DNA of 64,000 nt from Sulfitobacter sp. HNIBRBA3233 (GCF_040149665.1 NZ_JBEFLP010000002.1:434001-498000); one strand, 5' to 3'. Counted from the first letter of the stretch, positions 18,555 to 26,708 are shown. The notes: generated by a model from the letters alone, not told the origin. Program-made: numbers and translations.

Positions 18555-18605
18555 GCGGTTGGTGCCTTTCGGTAGGGGCGCGCGCGAACGCGCCGCGGGT
18601 TGGTG

Positions 18606-19016
18606 TCAGGAGGTGCGGTGGACGTGAACCGCGCAGGGCGCGTGGCGCACCACCCGCGCGGCGGTAGAGCCCAGCAGGTAGTCGCTGAACCCCGGTTTAT
18701 GCGAGCCGATGACGATACAGTCGATGTTGTTCGCATCGGAATAGTCGATGATGCTGCGGTAGGTGTGGCCGCGGACGATATCGGTCACGACACCGTCCAT
18801 CCCTTTGGTCTTCGCCTCCAGCTGGTTCTTGGCGGCGGCAAATGCTTCCTTGACCGCTTCGGGATCGAGATAGGCGGTCACCGATCCCTGCGGGGCCTCG
18901 TAGACATGCAGCGCGATCACCTCGCCGCCGTCGTCCACCAGCCGCTGCGCGATCTCCAGCGTGAACGGAGACACCCCGTGATCGAGCGCCATCGGAACAA
19001 GTATCTTTTTATACAT
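18606..19016 (-). CDS. Universal stress protein UspA family
   Basis: A 136-residue single Usp domain: M-Y-K-K-I-L-V-P at the N-terminus, V-I-G-S-H-K-P-G near residue 110 and the L-G-S-T-A nucleotide loop. This is the ATP-binding arrangement of the UspFG/UspA type. The start at 19016 is chosen because AGGAG stands 9 nt upstream; the frame upstream overlaps the dehydrogenase gene. Usp genes often sit next to TRAP transporters, where some bind transporter components. Here it is embedded in the sulfonate catabolic genes, 26 nt after a dehydrogenase gene. Confidence 0.92.
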   Translation of the reverse strand: MYKKILVPMALDHGVSPFTLEIAQRLVDDGGEVIALHVYEAPQGSVTAYLDPEAVKEAFAAAKNQLEAKTKGMDGVVTDIVRGHTYRSIIDYSDANNIDCIVIGSHKPGFSDYLLGSTAARVVRHAPCAVHVHRTS

Positions 19017-19042
19017 CCGGTATCTCTCCTGTTTTTGCGGTG

Positions 19043-20023
19043 TCAGGCCCAAGGGTCCAGTATGATCTTGGGGGATGCGACACGCCCCTGCCGCAGGTCG
19101 CGGAATGCCTCTTGCCCCTGCGACAGCGGGCGCGGCTCGGTCCAGTCGAGCGGTCCGAGGCGGCCGTCGAAGATCGCCCCTGCGGTATCACGAAAATCCT
19201 GCGCGGTGTAGGTGTAGGTTCCCACAAAAGTGATCTCCTGAAGCGTCAGGCGCCGGATATCGAGGCCTCCCATATCCTCGCCCAGACCCACGTGGACGAT
19301 CACGCCACCGGGCTCGGCCAGGGCCGATGCGGTGACCCGCGTTGCCTGAAAGCCCACTGCATCTAGGATCAGCGGATAGCTGCCTTGGGGTGTCACGACG
19401 GTCCGTTCGCCACAACAATCCGTCAGGAACGCGCGCCGCGCATCATTGGGTTCGGCCACCGTGATGTCCGGGACGCCCATGGCCCGCAGGGCAAGTGCGG
19501 CGGCCAGACCGATCGCACCACCGCCCAGCACCAGCGCGCGCCGCTCCATCGTGGGATGCAGCGCGGCAAGGCCCAGCTTGGCGGCGTGCCAGCTGACCGC
19601 CAGCGGCTCGGCCAGCGCGGCCATGGCCAGCGGGACACTCTCCGGAACCGCCACGAGGTTTACCTCCGGCATGGAGACGTATTGCGCGAACGCACCCTCG
19701 CGCGGGGGCATCGAGATGATCTGGCGGGACGGGCAGAGGTTCTCCCGGCCCGAGGCGCAGGCGGGGCAGGTGCCGCAGGTGACAAGCGGGTTGATCGTGA
19801 CGCGTGCGCCGTCGCGCGGCCCGCCTTCGACGGTCCCGGCGGCCTCGTGCCCGAGGATCAGGGGCGCGGGGCGCCGTGCATCATGGCCAAGATAGGCGTG
19901 CATGTCCGATCCGCAGATGCCCACGGCCTCGATCCTGACCAGATGTTCACCCTGCGCGGGGACGGGGGCATCGACCTCGCGATAGCCCAGATCCTCGATG
20001 CCATCATAAACCAGCGCCTTCAT
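19043..20023 (-). CDS. Zinc alcohol dehydrogenase, probable DHPS 2-dehydrogenase (HpsO or HpsP)
   Basis: A 326-residue medium-chain dehydrogenase. G-I-C-G-S-D and G-H-E-A-A-G give the catalytic zinc site, C-G-T-C-P-A-C plus a later Cys gives the structural zinc site, and V-L-G-G-G-A-I-G-L the NAD loop. The start at 20023 overlaps the SDR stop by 4 nt. In known DHPS clusters hpsN is followed by two dehydrogenases (HpsO, HpsP) that interconvert the S and R forms through the ketone, so only one enantiomer must be oxidised by HpsN. Its position fits one of the pair, but the letter cannot be assigned from sequence. Confidence 0.85.
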   Translation of the reverse strand: MKALVYDGIEDLGYREVDAPVPAQGEHLVRIEAVGICGSDMHAYLGHDARRPAPLILGHEAAGTVEGGPRDGARVTINPLVTCGTCPACASGRENLCPSRQIISMPPREGAFAQYVSMPEVNLVAVPESVPLAMAALAEPLAVSWHAAKLGLAALHPTMERRALVLGGGAIGLAAALALRAMGVPDITVAEPNDARRAFLTDCCGERTVVTPQGSYPLILDAVGFQATRVTASALAEPGGVIVHVGLGEDMGGLDIRRLTLQEITFVGTYTYTAQDFRDTAGAIFDGRLGPLDWTEPRPLSQGQEAFRDLRQGRVASPKIILDPWA

Positions 20024-20781
20024 TTCGCGGTGAACCCCCCGTCGACCATCAGCACCTGACCGGTGACATAAGAAGAGGCGTCCGAGCATAGAAACAGCAC
20101 CGGCCCGTCGATATCGGCAAGCGTGCCGTTGCGCCCGATGCAGGTCTGCGCGGCGTTGCGGTCCGCGCGGTCGGGATCGTCGAAGACAGCAACAGTCAAT
20201 TCTGTCGGGAAGAAACCGGGGCCGATGGCATTTGCCGTGATCCCGGCGGGCGACCACGCTTCGGCCATGGCGCGGGTCAGCTGGGCAATCCCGCCCTTGC
20301 TCGCCCCGTAGGCGATGCCACCCGGAAAGGCGCGCGTGGTCTGGAGCGATGCGAAATTGACGATGCGCCCCCAGCCCTTGGCCTTCATCGCCGGCACCAG
20401 TGCCTGCGACAGGAAAAACGGGGCCGACAGGTTGAGCGTGAGTGTCCTGTCCCAGCCTTCGGCGGTGACATCATCGGCTGCCTCGCGGGTGTTCACACCT
20501 GCGGCATGGACCACGATATCGGGCGGGCCAAAGGGGGCCGAGACGCGTTCGACCAGCGATCCGAGCGCACCGCGGTCCGCCACGTCCGCATCAACCGCAG
20601 CACCGTTCGGGCGGATCTCTGCGACAAGGCTGTCGAGCGCGTCGCGCCTGCGGGCAACGCCCACCACGCGCGCACCCGCGCCCGCCAGAACCAGCGCCGC
20701 GCGCCGCCCCAGCCCGGAACTGGCGCCGGTGACGCAGGCCACCTTTCCCGACAGATCGAACAGGGCGCGTGGGTCAGCCAT
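20020..20781 (-). CDS. SDR dehydrogenase, probable DHPS 2-dehydrogenase (HpsO or HpsP)
   Basis: A 253-residue classical SDR with T-G-A-S-S-G-L-G near residue 19, a V-H-A-A-G version of N-N-A-G, and Y-G-A-S-K carrying the catalytic Tyr and Lys. It overlaps hpsN by 8 nt and the zinc dehydrogenase by 4 nt, so the three are translationally coupled. With the zinc dehydrogenase it should form the redox pair that racemises DHPS via 2-oxo-3-hydroxypropane-1-sulfonate. The assignment is by context and family, not by substrate-specific residues. Confidence 0.85.
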   Translation of the reverse strand: MADPRALFDLSGKVACVTGASSGLGRRAALVLAGAGARVVGVARRRDALDSLVAEIRPNGAAVDADVADRGALGSLVERVSAPFGPPDIVVHAAGVNTREAADDVTAEGWDRTLTLNLSAPFFLSQALVPAMKAKGWGRIVNFASLQTTRAFPGGIAYGASKGGIAQLTRAMAEAWSPAGITANAIGPGFFPTELTVAVFDDPDRADRNAAQTCIGRNGTLADIDGPVLFLCSDASSYVTGQVLMVDGGFTAK

Positions 20782-22081
20782 CGGCGGTCAGGTCGAATGT
20801 CTCGTCGGGGAAGTATTTCGCCAGCCTCACGTCGGCAGCGCGGGCGTGGCCCTCCATTCCTTCGAGGCGGCTGATCCGCGCGGTGGCTTCGGCAACCGCT
20901 TTCGAGGCTTCGCGGCTGGTACGCTGCCATGTGACGATCTTCATGTATTTGTGGACACTCAGGCCGCCGGTATAGCTTGCCGCGCCCGAGGTTGGCAGCA
21001 CGTGGTTGGTGCCCGTGGCCTTGTCGCCGTAAGAGACGGTTGTTTCCTCCCCCAGAAAGAGAGAGCCGTAGCAGGTCAGGCGTTCGAGCCACCAATCGAG
21101 GTCCTCGGCCTGCACGGTCAGATGCTCGGGTGCGTATGCGTCCGAACAGGCGGCCATGTCATCGCGGTCGGCGCATAGGATCACTTCGGCATAGTCGCGC
21201 CACGCGGCAAAGGCGTTCTCGCGGTTCAGATCGGGCAGGTCCGCGATCAGGTCTGGCACCAGATCCATCACCTTTTCCGCGAGCGCACGGTCATCGGTCA
21301 CCAGCCAGACCGGAGAGTTGTATCCATGCTCTGCCTGGCTGACCAGATCGGTTGCGACGATATGGGCGTCCGCCGTCTTGTCGGCGAGGATCAGGCTGTC
21401 GGTGGGCCCCGCGATCATGTCGATGCCCACGCGGCCAAAGAGGATACGCTTGGCTTCGGCGACGAACTGGTTGCCGGGACCGACGAGGATATTCGCCTTG
21501 GGCAGACCGAAAAGACCGAATGTCATCGCGGCAACGCCCTGTACCCCACCCATGGCAAGGATCTTGTCCGCGCCACAGATATGCGCGGCATAGACGATCG
21601 CCGGTGCCACGCCGACATCGGGGCGGGGCGGCGAACAGGCGGTGATGTGTTTACACCCCGCAACCTTTGCAGTCGTGACCGTCATGATCGCGCTGGCGAT
21701 GTGGCTGTAGCGCCCGCCGGGTACATAGCACCCAGCCGCATCCACAGGGATGACTTTCTGGCCCGCGAAAAAGCCCGGCGTGATCTCCATTTCCACATTC
21801 GTTGTCGTGCCTTTTTGCAGTTCAGCAAAGCGTTTCACGTTTTCATGGGCAAAGCGGATATCGGCCTTCAGCTTTTCGGGGACCTGCGCGATGGCCGCGT
21901 CGATCTCCTCCTGCGTCATCACGATGTTACCGGTGTAGCGGTCGAATTTCTCGGCGTATTCGCGCGCCTTGGCGTCGCCGCCTGCTTCGATATCGGCGAG
22001 GATGGTCTTGACGGTCTGATGCACCTCCGTGGCATCCGATTTCGCCGTGAGGGTCGCTTTTTTCAGGTAGTCGCGTGTCAT
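20774..22081 (-). CDS. hpsN: Sulfopropanediol 3-dehydrogenase (histidinol dehydrogenase family)
   Basis: A 435-residue zinc- and NAD-dependent enzyme of the histidinol dehydrogenase fold. Zinc ligands equivalent to those of HisD are recognisable: Gln249 and His252 (S-Q-A-E-H-G), Asp353 (G-D-K-A-T-G-T-N-H) and His377 (S-V-H-K-Y). V-G-P-G-N-Q-F-V and A-P-E-H-L are also present. No his genes are nearby. Instead it sits between a TRAP transporter and two dehydrogenases plus ComDE, the classic hps setting. HpsN oxidises (R)-2,3-dihydroxypropane-1-sulfonate in two steps to (R)-3-sulfolactate. The start at 22081 gives the family's length and leaves 10 nt to the permease gene. Confidence 0.92.
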   Translation of the reverse strand: MTRDYLKKATLTAKSDATEVHQTVKTILADIEAGGDAKAREYAEKFDRYTGNIVMTQEEIDAAIAQVPEKLKADIRFAHENVKRFAELQKGTTTNVEMEITPGFFAGQKVIPVDAAGCYVPGGRYSHIASAIMTVTTAKVAGCKHITACSPPRPDVGVAPAIVYAAHICGADKILAMGGVQGVAAMTFGLFGLPKANILVGPGNQFVAEAKRILFGRVGIDMIAGPTDSLILADKTADAHIVATDLVSQAEHGYNSPVWLVTDDRALAEKVMDLVPDLIADLPDLNRENAFAAWRDYAEVILCADRDDMAACSDAYAPEHLTVQAEDLDWWLERLTCYGSLFLGEETTVSYGDKATGTNHVLPTSGAASYTGGLSVHKYMKIVTWQRTSREASKAVAEATARISRLEGMEGHARAADVRLAKYFPDETFDLTADG

Positions 22082-22091
22082 GGTGTGAACC

Positions 22092-23420
22092 CTATTTGTA
22101 GATATCCGGGAGCAGCGTGGTCGACACTGCGGGAACGTAGGCAATCAGCAGCACGACGACGAACATGCACAAGACGAACGGCACGGCGCGGGCTGCGATC
22201 TTCAGGATGGACTCTCCGGTGATCCCCGAGACCACGAAGAGGTTGAGGCCGAGGGGCGGCGTGATGAACCCGACCCCCAGTGCGGTGATCATCATGATGC
22301 AGAACTGGATCTCGTTCATGCCGATGTTGTCGGCGAGCGGTTTCAGGATCGGGGCAAGGATCACGATGTTGGGCGTGGTTTCCATCACGCAGCCCGCCGC
22401 GATCAAAATGCCGATCATCAGCAGGATCAGCAGCCACGGTTCGTCCGTAAGGCCGGTGACCGAGGTCACGAAGCCCTGCGGCACACCCATGATCGCCAGC
22501 GCCTCGGCCAGCGGGGCAGAAAAGGCGATGATCGGCAGGATCACCCCGTTCACCTTGGCCGAGCTCAGCAGCATCGCGGGAAAATCGGCCAGTGACAGGG
22601 TGCGCAGGATAAAGCCCATGGCGATGGTCACGACGACAGCCGTGGCGCCGGCCTCGGTCGGGGTCAGACGGCCCGAGAAGATCCCGTAGAAGATGATGCC
22701 GGGCACGATAAAGGCGTACCACCCCGATTTCAGAGACTTGCCGAGGTTCGCCGCCCATTCGCCAAACGTCATCTGCCCGCCGCCCTCGTAGGCGTAGATG
22801 CGGTTGACGATCAGGTTGGTGATCAGGATCGCCAGCAGGATGGCAAGGCCGGGAATAAGGGCCGCCAGAAACAGGGTCGAGGCGGAGATGCCCAACACCA
22901 GACCGATGATGATATAGGCGATCGACGGCGGGATCAGGATGCCGGTACAGGCCCCCGCCGCCACAAGCGCGCAGGCGTAGGGCCGTGGATAACCCGATTC
23001 CACCAGCCGCGCGATGGTCATGCGCCCCACGGCGGCCGCCCCTGCCGCGTCCGACCCCGAGATCGCCGCGAACATGCCGCAGACCAGCACCGTGGCCGAT
23101 CCGAAGCCGCCCTTGGTAAAACAGGTCAATGCCTCGGCCACGTCCAGAAACTTGCGGCTGAGCCCGGTGCGCACCAGAACGTCACCGGTCAGGATGAAAA
23201 GCGGCACAGCCGTCAGTGCGAAGGCGTCGATGCCCGAGAACAGGCTTTCGCCCACCAGCGACAGCGGCAGATCGCCCGACATGTAGAGCATGGTGATCGC
23301 GCCGACCCCGATGGCGGCCCAGACCGGCACGGCAAGTGCGATCAGCGCCACGAACATGATCACCGGCAGATAGAAATCCCAGCCCAGCTCGACTGTCTGA
23401 TTGAGTTGGTTCCAAAGCAT
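22092..23420 (-). CDS. TRAP transporter large permease DctM (DHPS uptake)
   Basis: A 442-residue inner-membrane transport subunit with about 12 predicted helices. Family landmarks are A-I-S-G-S-D-A-A-G near residue 115, G-I-L-I-P-P-S-I-A-Y and the C-terminal F-I-T-P-P-L-G-L-N-L-F-V. It couples sodium entry to uptake of the ligand delivered by the periplasmic binding protein. It lies 11 nt after the DctQ gene and 10 nt before hpsN, so DHPS or a related sulfonate is the expected cargo (one of HpsK, HpsL or HpsM in the literature). Confidence 0.93.
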   Translation of the reverse strand: MLWNQLNQTVELGWDFYLPVIMFVALIALAVPVWAAIGVGAITMLYMSGDLPLSLVGESLFSGIDAFALTAVPLFILTGDVLVRTGLSRKFLDVAEALTCFTKGGFGSATVLVCGMFAAISGSDAAGAAAVGRMTIARLVESGYPRPYACALVAAGACTGILIPPSIAYIIIGLVLGISASTLFLAALIPGLAILLAILITNLIVNRIYAYEGGGQMTFGEWAANLGKSLKSGWYAFIVPGIIFYGIFSGRLTPTEAGATAVVVTIAMGFILRTLSLADFPAMLLSSAKVNGVILPIIAFSAPLAEALAIMGVPQGFVTSVTGLTDEPWLLILLMIGILIAAGCVMETTPNIVILAPILKPLADNIGMNEIQFCIMMITALGVGFITPPLGLNLFVVSGITGESILKIAARAVPFVLCMFVVVLLIAYVPAVSTTLLPDIYK

Positions 23421-23431
23421 CCGTCAGCTCC

Positions 23432-23944
23432 TCAATCGAACAGCGTGTCGCCTTCGTACACGGGTTTTCCCGTCCGAAGGGCGTGGAGGTCGCGCAACAA
23501 GGATTGCAACAAGCGCCAGATGATAAGGGTAAAGCCCGCGGGCACAGCCATCAGGAACCAGACTTTGGAAATCCGCAGCCCGTCCGTGACCGACCCGAAC
23601 TTGGCCGAGACATGAACCGCCTCATACGACCAGTAGAGCGCGATGACAGCGACGAAGAACATCACCAGATCCCCGAAGATATACAGCAGCGCCTTGGGCC
23701 GGGGAGGCAGGTAATGCATGATCACGTCGATGCGGATATGCGCGCGTTCGCGGATGGCGGCGGCGGCCCCGATCCACGCAAGGTAGATGAACGAATAGCG
23801 CACGATCTCTTCCCCCCAGATCGAGGAATAGGAGAAAAGCTCGCGGCGGATCACTTCGATCGCCATGGTGATGACGAGCATCACGTAGAATGTCAGAAGC
23901 AGCCAGCGTTCGGCGTTCTGGTCGATGCGGCGCAATAGATCCAT
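23432..23944 (-). CDS. TRAP transporter small permease DctQ
   Basis: A 170-residue membrane protein with four predicted helices. The W-G-E-E-I-V-R-Y-S motif after helix 2 and R-E-R-A-H-I-R-I-D are the usual DctQ signatures. The ATG at 23944 is chosen over an in-frame GTG four codons upstream because GGAAGGA precedes it at good spacing. It forms the membrane complex with DctM. Confidence 0.92.
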   Translation of the reverse strand: MDLLRRIDQNAERWLLLTFYVMLVITMAIEVIRRELFSYSSIWGEEIVRYSFIYLAWIGAAAAIRERAHIRIDVIMHYLPPRPKALLYIFGDLVMFFVAVIALYWSYEAVHVSAKFGSVTDGLRISKVWFLMAVPAGFTLIIWRLLQSLLRDLHALRTGKPVYEGDTLFD

Positions 23945-24016
23945 ATTTCCTTCCACCCAATGAGATCAGCGGATGCAGCGCCTCAAAGCGATGCACGAAA
24001 GCATGTCGTCCGGGGA

Positions 24017-24044
24017 GGGGACGCCGCAGGTGTGCCGCGTCCCC
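24017..24044 (-). repeat. Stem-loop after the sulfonate binding-protein gene
   Basis: GGGGACGC and GCGTCCCC (8 bp, perfect) flank a 12-nt loop, beginning 10 nt after the dctP stop and ahead of dctQ. No U tract follows on the minus strand. It probably stabilises the upstream mRNA or attenuates rather than fully terminating. Confidence 0.6.
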
Positions 24045-24054
24045 CGCAGACGCA

Positions 24055-25203
24055 TCAGGCGTCGTGAACGAAATACTTGCCTTGGGTTCCTGCGGCTTCT
24101 TCCATCTTGGCGAAGGCGTCCATCGAACCGGCAAGCTCTGTCTTGAACTCGTCCCATTCGGGGCGCTGGTAGCCGCCCGCATCCTGCCATTCGGCAAGCT
24201 GGTCGTCGCTCAGGGTGTGGAATTCGACCCCCGCCTTGGACAATTCGGCCATGGCGTAGGCGCGGGCCGAGGGGACCTTGGCTAGGTTCTGGTGGGCTGT
24301 CATCTCGGACCCCCACATGATGCCCTCTTGTACGTCGGCTGGCATCGAGTTGAACCATTCGAGGTTGCACGAATAGACCTGACTGTCCGGAACCGCCTGC
24401 GTGAAGGTGACGTGGCTCAGGATGTCCTTGAAGCCGAACACATAGAGCGCGCCGACGGACGGATCGAGTGCATCCGCAACCCCCTGTTTGATCGCTGAAG
24501 GAGTCTCGCCCCATGCGACCGGCGTCGGGTTGGCGCCGACCATCCGGTAATACTGCTGGAGCATCTTGGAGCCCGGCACGCGGAATTTCACACCGCTGAG
24601 GTCCGAGGGGCTGAGGACGGCGCCGGCGCCGCCCTTGCGGACCGCGACGACGCGCGGATCGATGTTGACGTAGAACAGCGCCTTGAACCCTGCGGCCTCG
24701 ACTTTCGGGTGCACTTCTGTGTTCCAGAACTCCGAGTTCACGAGGTTGGTGAACCGCTGGTTCGAGCCGCAAAGATACGGCATGTTGATCAGGTCCACGG
24801 TGGAGGCGAAGGGCGCGAAGTTCGACAGCGAATGCTGCGCGGCCTGGATCGTGCCGCCCTGGACTTTTTGCACCAGATTGCCGCCGGAGCCCAGTTGCCC
24901 GCCGGGGGCGAGTTTCACATATACCTTGCCGTTGGTGGCGTTCTGGATGTTTTCCTTCAGGTCCAGCTGCATGATCGGGTAGCTGCGCGAGGCCCCCAGC
25001 ACATAGGCCGTTGCCACCGTCATGACATGCTCTGCCGCTTTCTCGCGGTCGCGTTCTTCATTCGCGGTCTGTGCTGCGGCTTCGGACGACCACAGAACGC
25101 CGGACGCGCCCGCAACCATCGCCGCGGTGAAACCGCCTGTGGCCGTCAGTTTCAGAAAATTCCGGCGCTCCGCCGACGCAAGTTCCTTGCGATCCTTGTC
25201 CAT
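24055..25203 (-). CDS. TRAP transporter substrate-binding protein DctP (sulfonate)
   Basis: A 382-residue periplasmic DctP-family protein. The N-terminus has a twin-arginine-like signal (R-R-N-F-L-K-L followed by a hydrophobic stretch, ending near S-E-A-A-A-Q), unusual since most DctP proteins use Sec. The L-S-G-V-K-F-R-V-P-G-S segment contains the Arg that normally contacts the acidic group of the ligand, here presumably a sulfonate. It lies 21 nt after the small membrane protein and upstream of dctQM and hpsN, which argues for DHPS as ligand. Confidence 0.92.
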   Translation of the reverse strand: MDKDRKELASAERRNFLKLTATGGFTAAMVAGASGVLWSSEAAAQTANEERDREKAAEHVMTVATAYVLGASRSYPIMQLDLKENIQNATNGKVYVKLAPGGQLGSGGNLVQKVQGGTIQAAQHSLSNFAPFASTVDLINMPYLCGSNQRFTNLVNSEFWNTEVHPKVEAAGFKALFYVNIDPRVVAVRKGGAGAVLSPSDLSGVKFRVPGSKMLQQYYRMVGANPTPVAWGETPSAIKQGVADALDPSVGALYVFGFKDILSHVTFTQAVPDSQVYSCNLEWFNSMPADVQEGIMWGSEMTAHQNLAKVPSARAYAMAELSKAGVEFHTLSDDQLAEWQDAGGYQRPEWDEFKTELAGSMDAFAKMEEAAGTQGKYFVHDA

Positions 25204-25224
25204 CCGTTTTCCTCCCGTTTGGAT

Positions 25225-25413
25225 CTAACGGCCGCCTTTCTTGTTTTTTCGGTCGGCCTCTTTTTTCAGTATCGCCACGACGAACAAGATCGACGCGGCG
25301 AGAAGGACCAGCATCTCACCCACATCCCCAAGGAATGCGGCCCCCGCAAATGCGCCAAGGGCCACATTCGAAAAGTAGATGACGAATACAATGATCGATG
25401 CGGCAAGAAACAT
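25225..25413 (-). CDS. Small two-helix membrane protein heading the DHPS operon
   Basis: A 62-residue protein I do not recognise by name. It has two hydrophobic segments (about residues 3-22 and 30-49) and a very basic tail (K-K-E-A-D-R-K-N-K-K-G-G-R), giving an expected cytoplasmic C-terminus. GGAAAG lies 6 nt before its ATG. It is the first gene after the LacI-type operator and 21 nt before the binding-protein gene. It is therefore likely expressed with the transporter and could be an accessory subunit. Its coding status rests on position, start signal and clean hydrophobic pattern. Confidence 0.7.
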   Translation of the reverse strand: MFLAASIIVFVIYFSNVALGAFAGAAFLGDVGEMLVLLAASILFVVAILKKEADRKNKKGGR

Positions 25414-25445
25414 GCGGCGCTTTCCATAGCTGATCCTACGTCAAC

Positions 25446-25459
25446 TGTAAGCGCTTACA
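25446..25459. promoter_or_regulatory. LacI-family operator palindrome
   Basis: TGTAAGC/GCTTACA is a perfect 14-bp palindrome with the central CG typical of LacI-family operators. It sits 32 bp upstream of the small membrane protein gene and 92 bp upstream of the lacI gene, so binding there could control the catabolic operon. Confidence 0.8.
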
Positions 25460-25498
25460 TTTGATTCGCGCAAGGACACTGATTTTCCCCATGCACTT

Positions 25499-25527
25499 TT
25501 GAAATTTCCGAATTAAAGTATTGGAAT
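25499..25527 (+). promoter_or_regulatory. Possible lacI promoter
   Basis: TTGAAA (25499-25504) and TGGAAT (25522-25527) are separated by 17 nt in an AT-rich patch, 24 nt before the regulator start. It matches 5 of 6 and 4 of 6 consensus positions. Confidence 0.4.
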
Positions 25528-25551
25528 TATTGCAATCGGGGCCGAAACGGA

Positions 25552-26577
25552 ATGTCTTCGCCACGCCAGATACCCACGCTCGAAGATGTGGCACGCGCCG
25601 CAGGCGTCTCTACCGCGACGGTTTCGCGGTGCCTCAACAGCACCGACAGCGTCTCGCAAAAGTCCCGCGAGAAGGTGATGAACGCGGTCGAGGATCTGGG
25701 ATATACCCCCAACTTCGGCGCCCGCGTGATGGCGGCAAAACGCACGTTTACCATCGGTGCGATCATCCCGACGATGGACAACGCGATTTTCGCCCGCGGT
25801 CTGCAGGCCTTTCAGGAAGCGCTTCACGACAGGGGCTATACGCTGCTGGTGAGCAGCTCGTCCTACCGCCCCGACGTGGAGGCCGAGCAGATCAAGGCGC
25901 TGGTGGCGCGTGGCGCGGACGGTCTGCTGCTGATCGGATACGAGCGCGGCGCAGATATCTACTCCTATCTGGAGCGGCGCGGCGTTCCGACGCTGGTGTC
26001 TTGGGCGCTGTCTGCGGAGAAACCCCAACCCGCCATCGGGTTCGACAACCGCGCGTCGATGTATGCGCTGGCAGCAAAAGTGCTGGAGCTGGGGCACCGC
26101 CACATCGCGATGATCTCGGGGGTCATTGCGGGAAACGATCGCGCGGCGGGGCGTCTGCTGGGCATAACCGATGCGCTGAGAGCGGCGGGGCTGGACCCTG
26201 ACGATCTGCACCGGATCGAAACCCCCTACGAGATTGAAAGCGGGGCAGAGGCCTTTGCGCGGTTGATGCAGGAAACACCGCGCCCCAGCGTTGTCATGTG
26301 TGGCAACGATGTTCTGGCGGTGGGGGCGTTGCAGCGCGCGCATGAAATGGGGCTGCGCGTGCCGCAGGATGTGTCGATCACCGGCTTCGACGATATCGAG
26401 ATCGCGCGCATCGCCCGCCCCAAGCTGACGACGGTTCACGTGCCCCACCGCGAAATGGGCCGGATCGCCGCGGAAGAACTGATCGCGATGGTCGAGGGAA
26501 AGAGCGTGGGCGTGTCCCGCGCGCTCGAAAGCTCCCTGCGCATGCGCGACTCGCTCGGCCCGCCCCCTTCGGCCTAG
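25552..26577 (+). CDS. LacI family regulator of the DHPS operon
   Basis: A 341-residue repressor. The N-terminal helix-turn-helix is T-L-E-D-V-A-R-A-A-G-V-S followed by T-A-T-V-S-R-C-L-N and the hinge L-G-Y-T-P-N. A periplasmic-binding-protein-like effector domain fills residues 65-335 (P-S-V-V-M-C-G-N-D near residue 245). It is divergent from the sulfonate operon, with a perfect palindrome between the two. The inducer is probably DHPS, sulfolactate or a downstream metabolite. A paralogous role in another pathway is possible because the aldo/keto reductase gene lies 131 bp downstream. Confidence 0.92.
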   Translation: MSSPRQIPTLEDVARAAGVSTATVSRCLNSTDSVSQKSREKVMNAVEDLGYTPNFGARVMAAKRTFTIGAIIPTMDNAIFARGLQAFQEALHDRGYTLLVSSSSYRPDVEAEQIKALVARGADGLLLIGYERGADIYSYLERRGVPTLVSWALSAEKPQPAIGFDNRASMYALAAKVLELGHRHIAMISGVIAGNDRAAGRLLGITDALRAAGLDPDDLHRIETPYEIESGAEAFARLMQETPRPSVVMCGNDVLAVGALQRAHEMGLRVPQDVSITGFDDIEIARIARPKLTTVHVPHREMGRIAAEELIAMVEGKSVGVSRALESSLRMRDSLGPPPSA

Positions 26578-26656
26578 GGCTGTTCCAACCCCTTGCGGAG
26601 CAGCGCATTTCTGAAAGGCCCGCGCCAGTTGCCGGTTTTACCTGCGCCGCATCCAT

Positions 26657-26684
26657 TGCTATCATCGGCGCACGATAGATAGCA
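26657..26684. promoter_or_regulatory. Inverted repeat upstream of aldo/keto reductase
   Basis: TGCTATC (26657-26663) and GATAGCA (26678-26684) are perfect 7-bp arms with a 14-nt spacer, just before the GGAAGAGG ribosome binding site. This is a candidate operator. Confidence 0.4.
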
Positions 26685-26708
26685 GCGACAGGCAGGAAGA
26701 GGCGACAG

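Noticed and set aside
20774-22081. Histidinol dehydrogenase of histidine biosynthesis
   Set aside because: No his genes are nearby, and the context (TRAP transporter, paired dehydrogenases, ComDE) matches the sulfopropanediol dehydrogenase HpsN.
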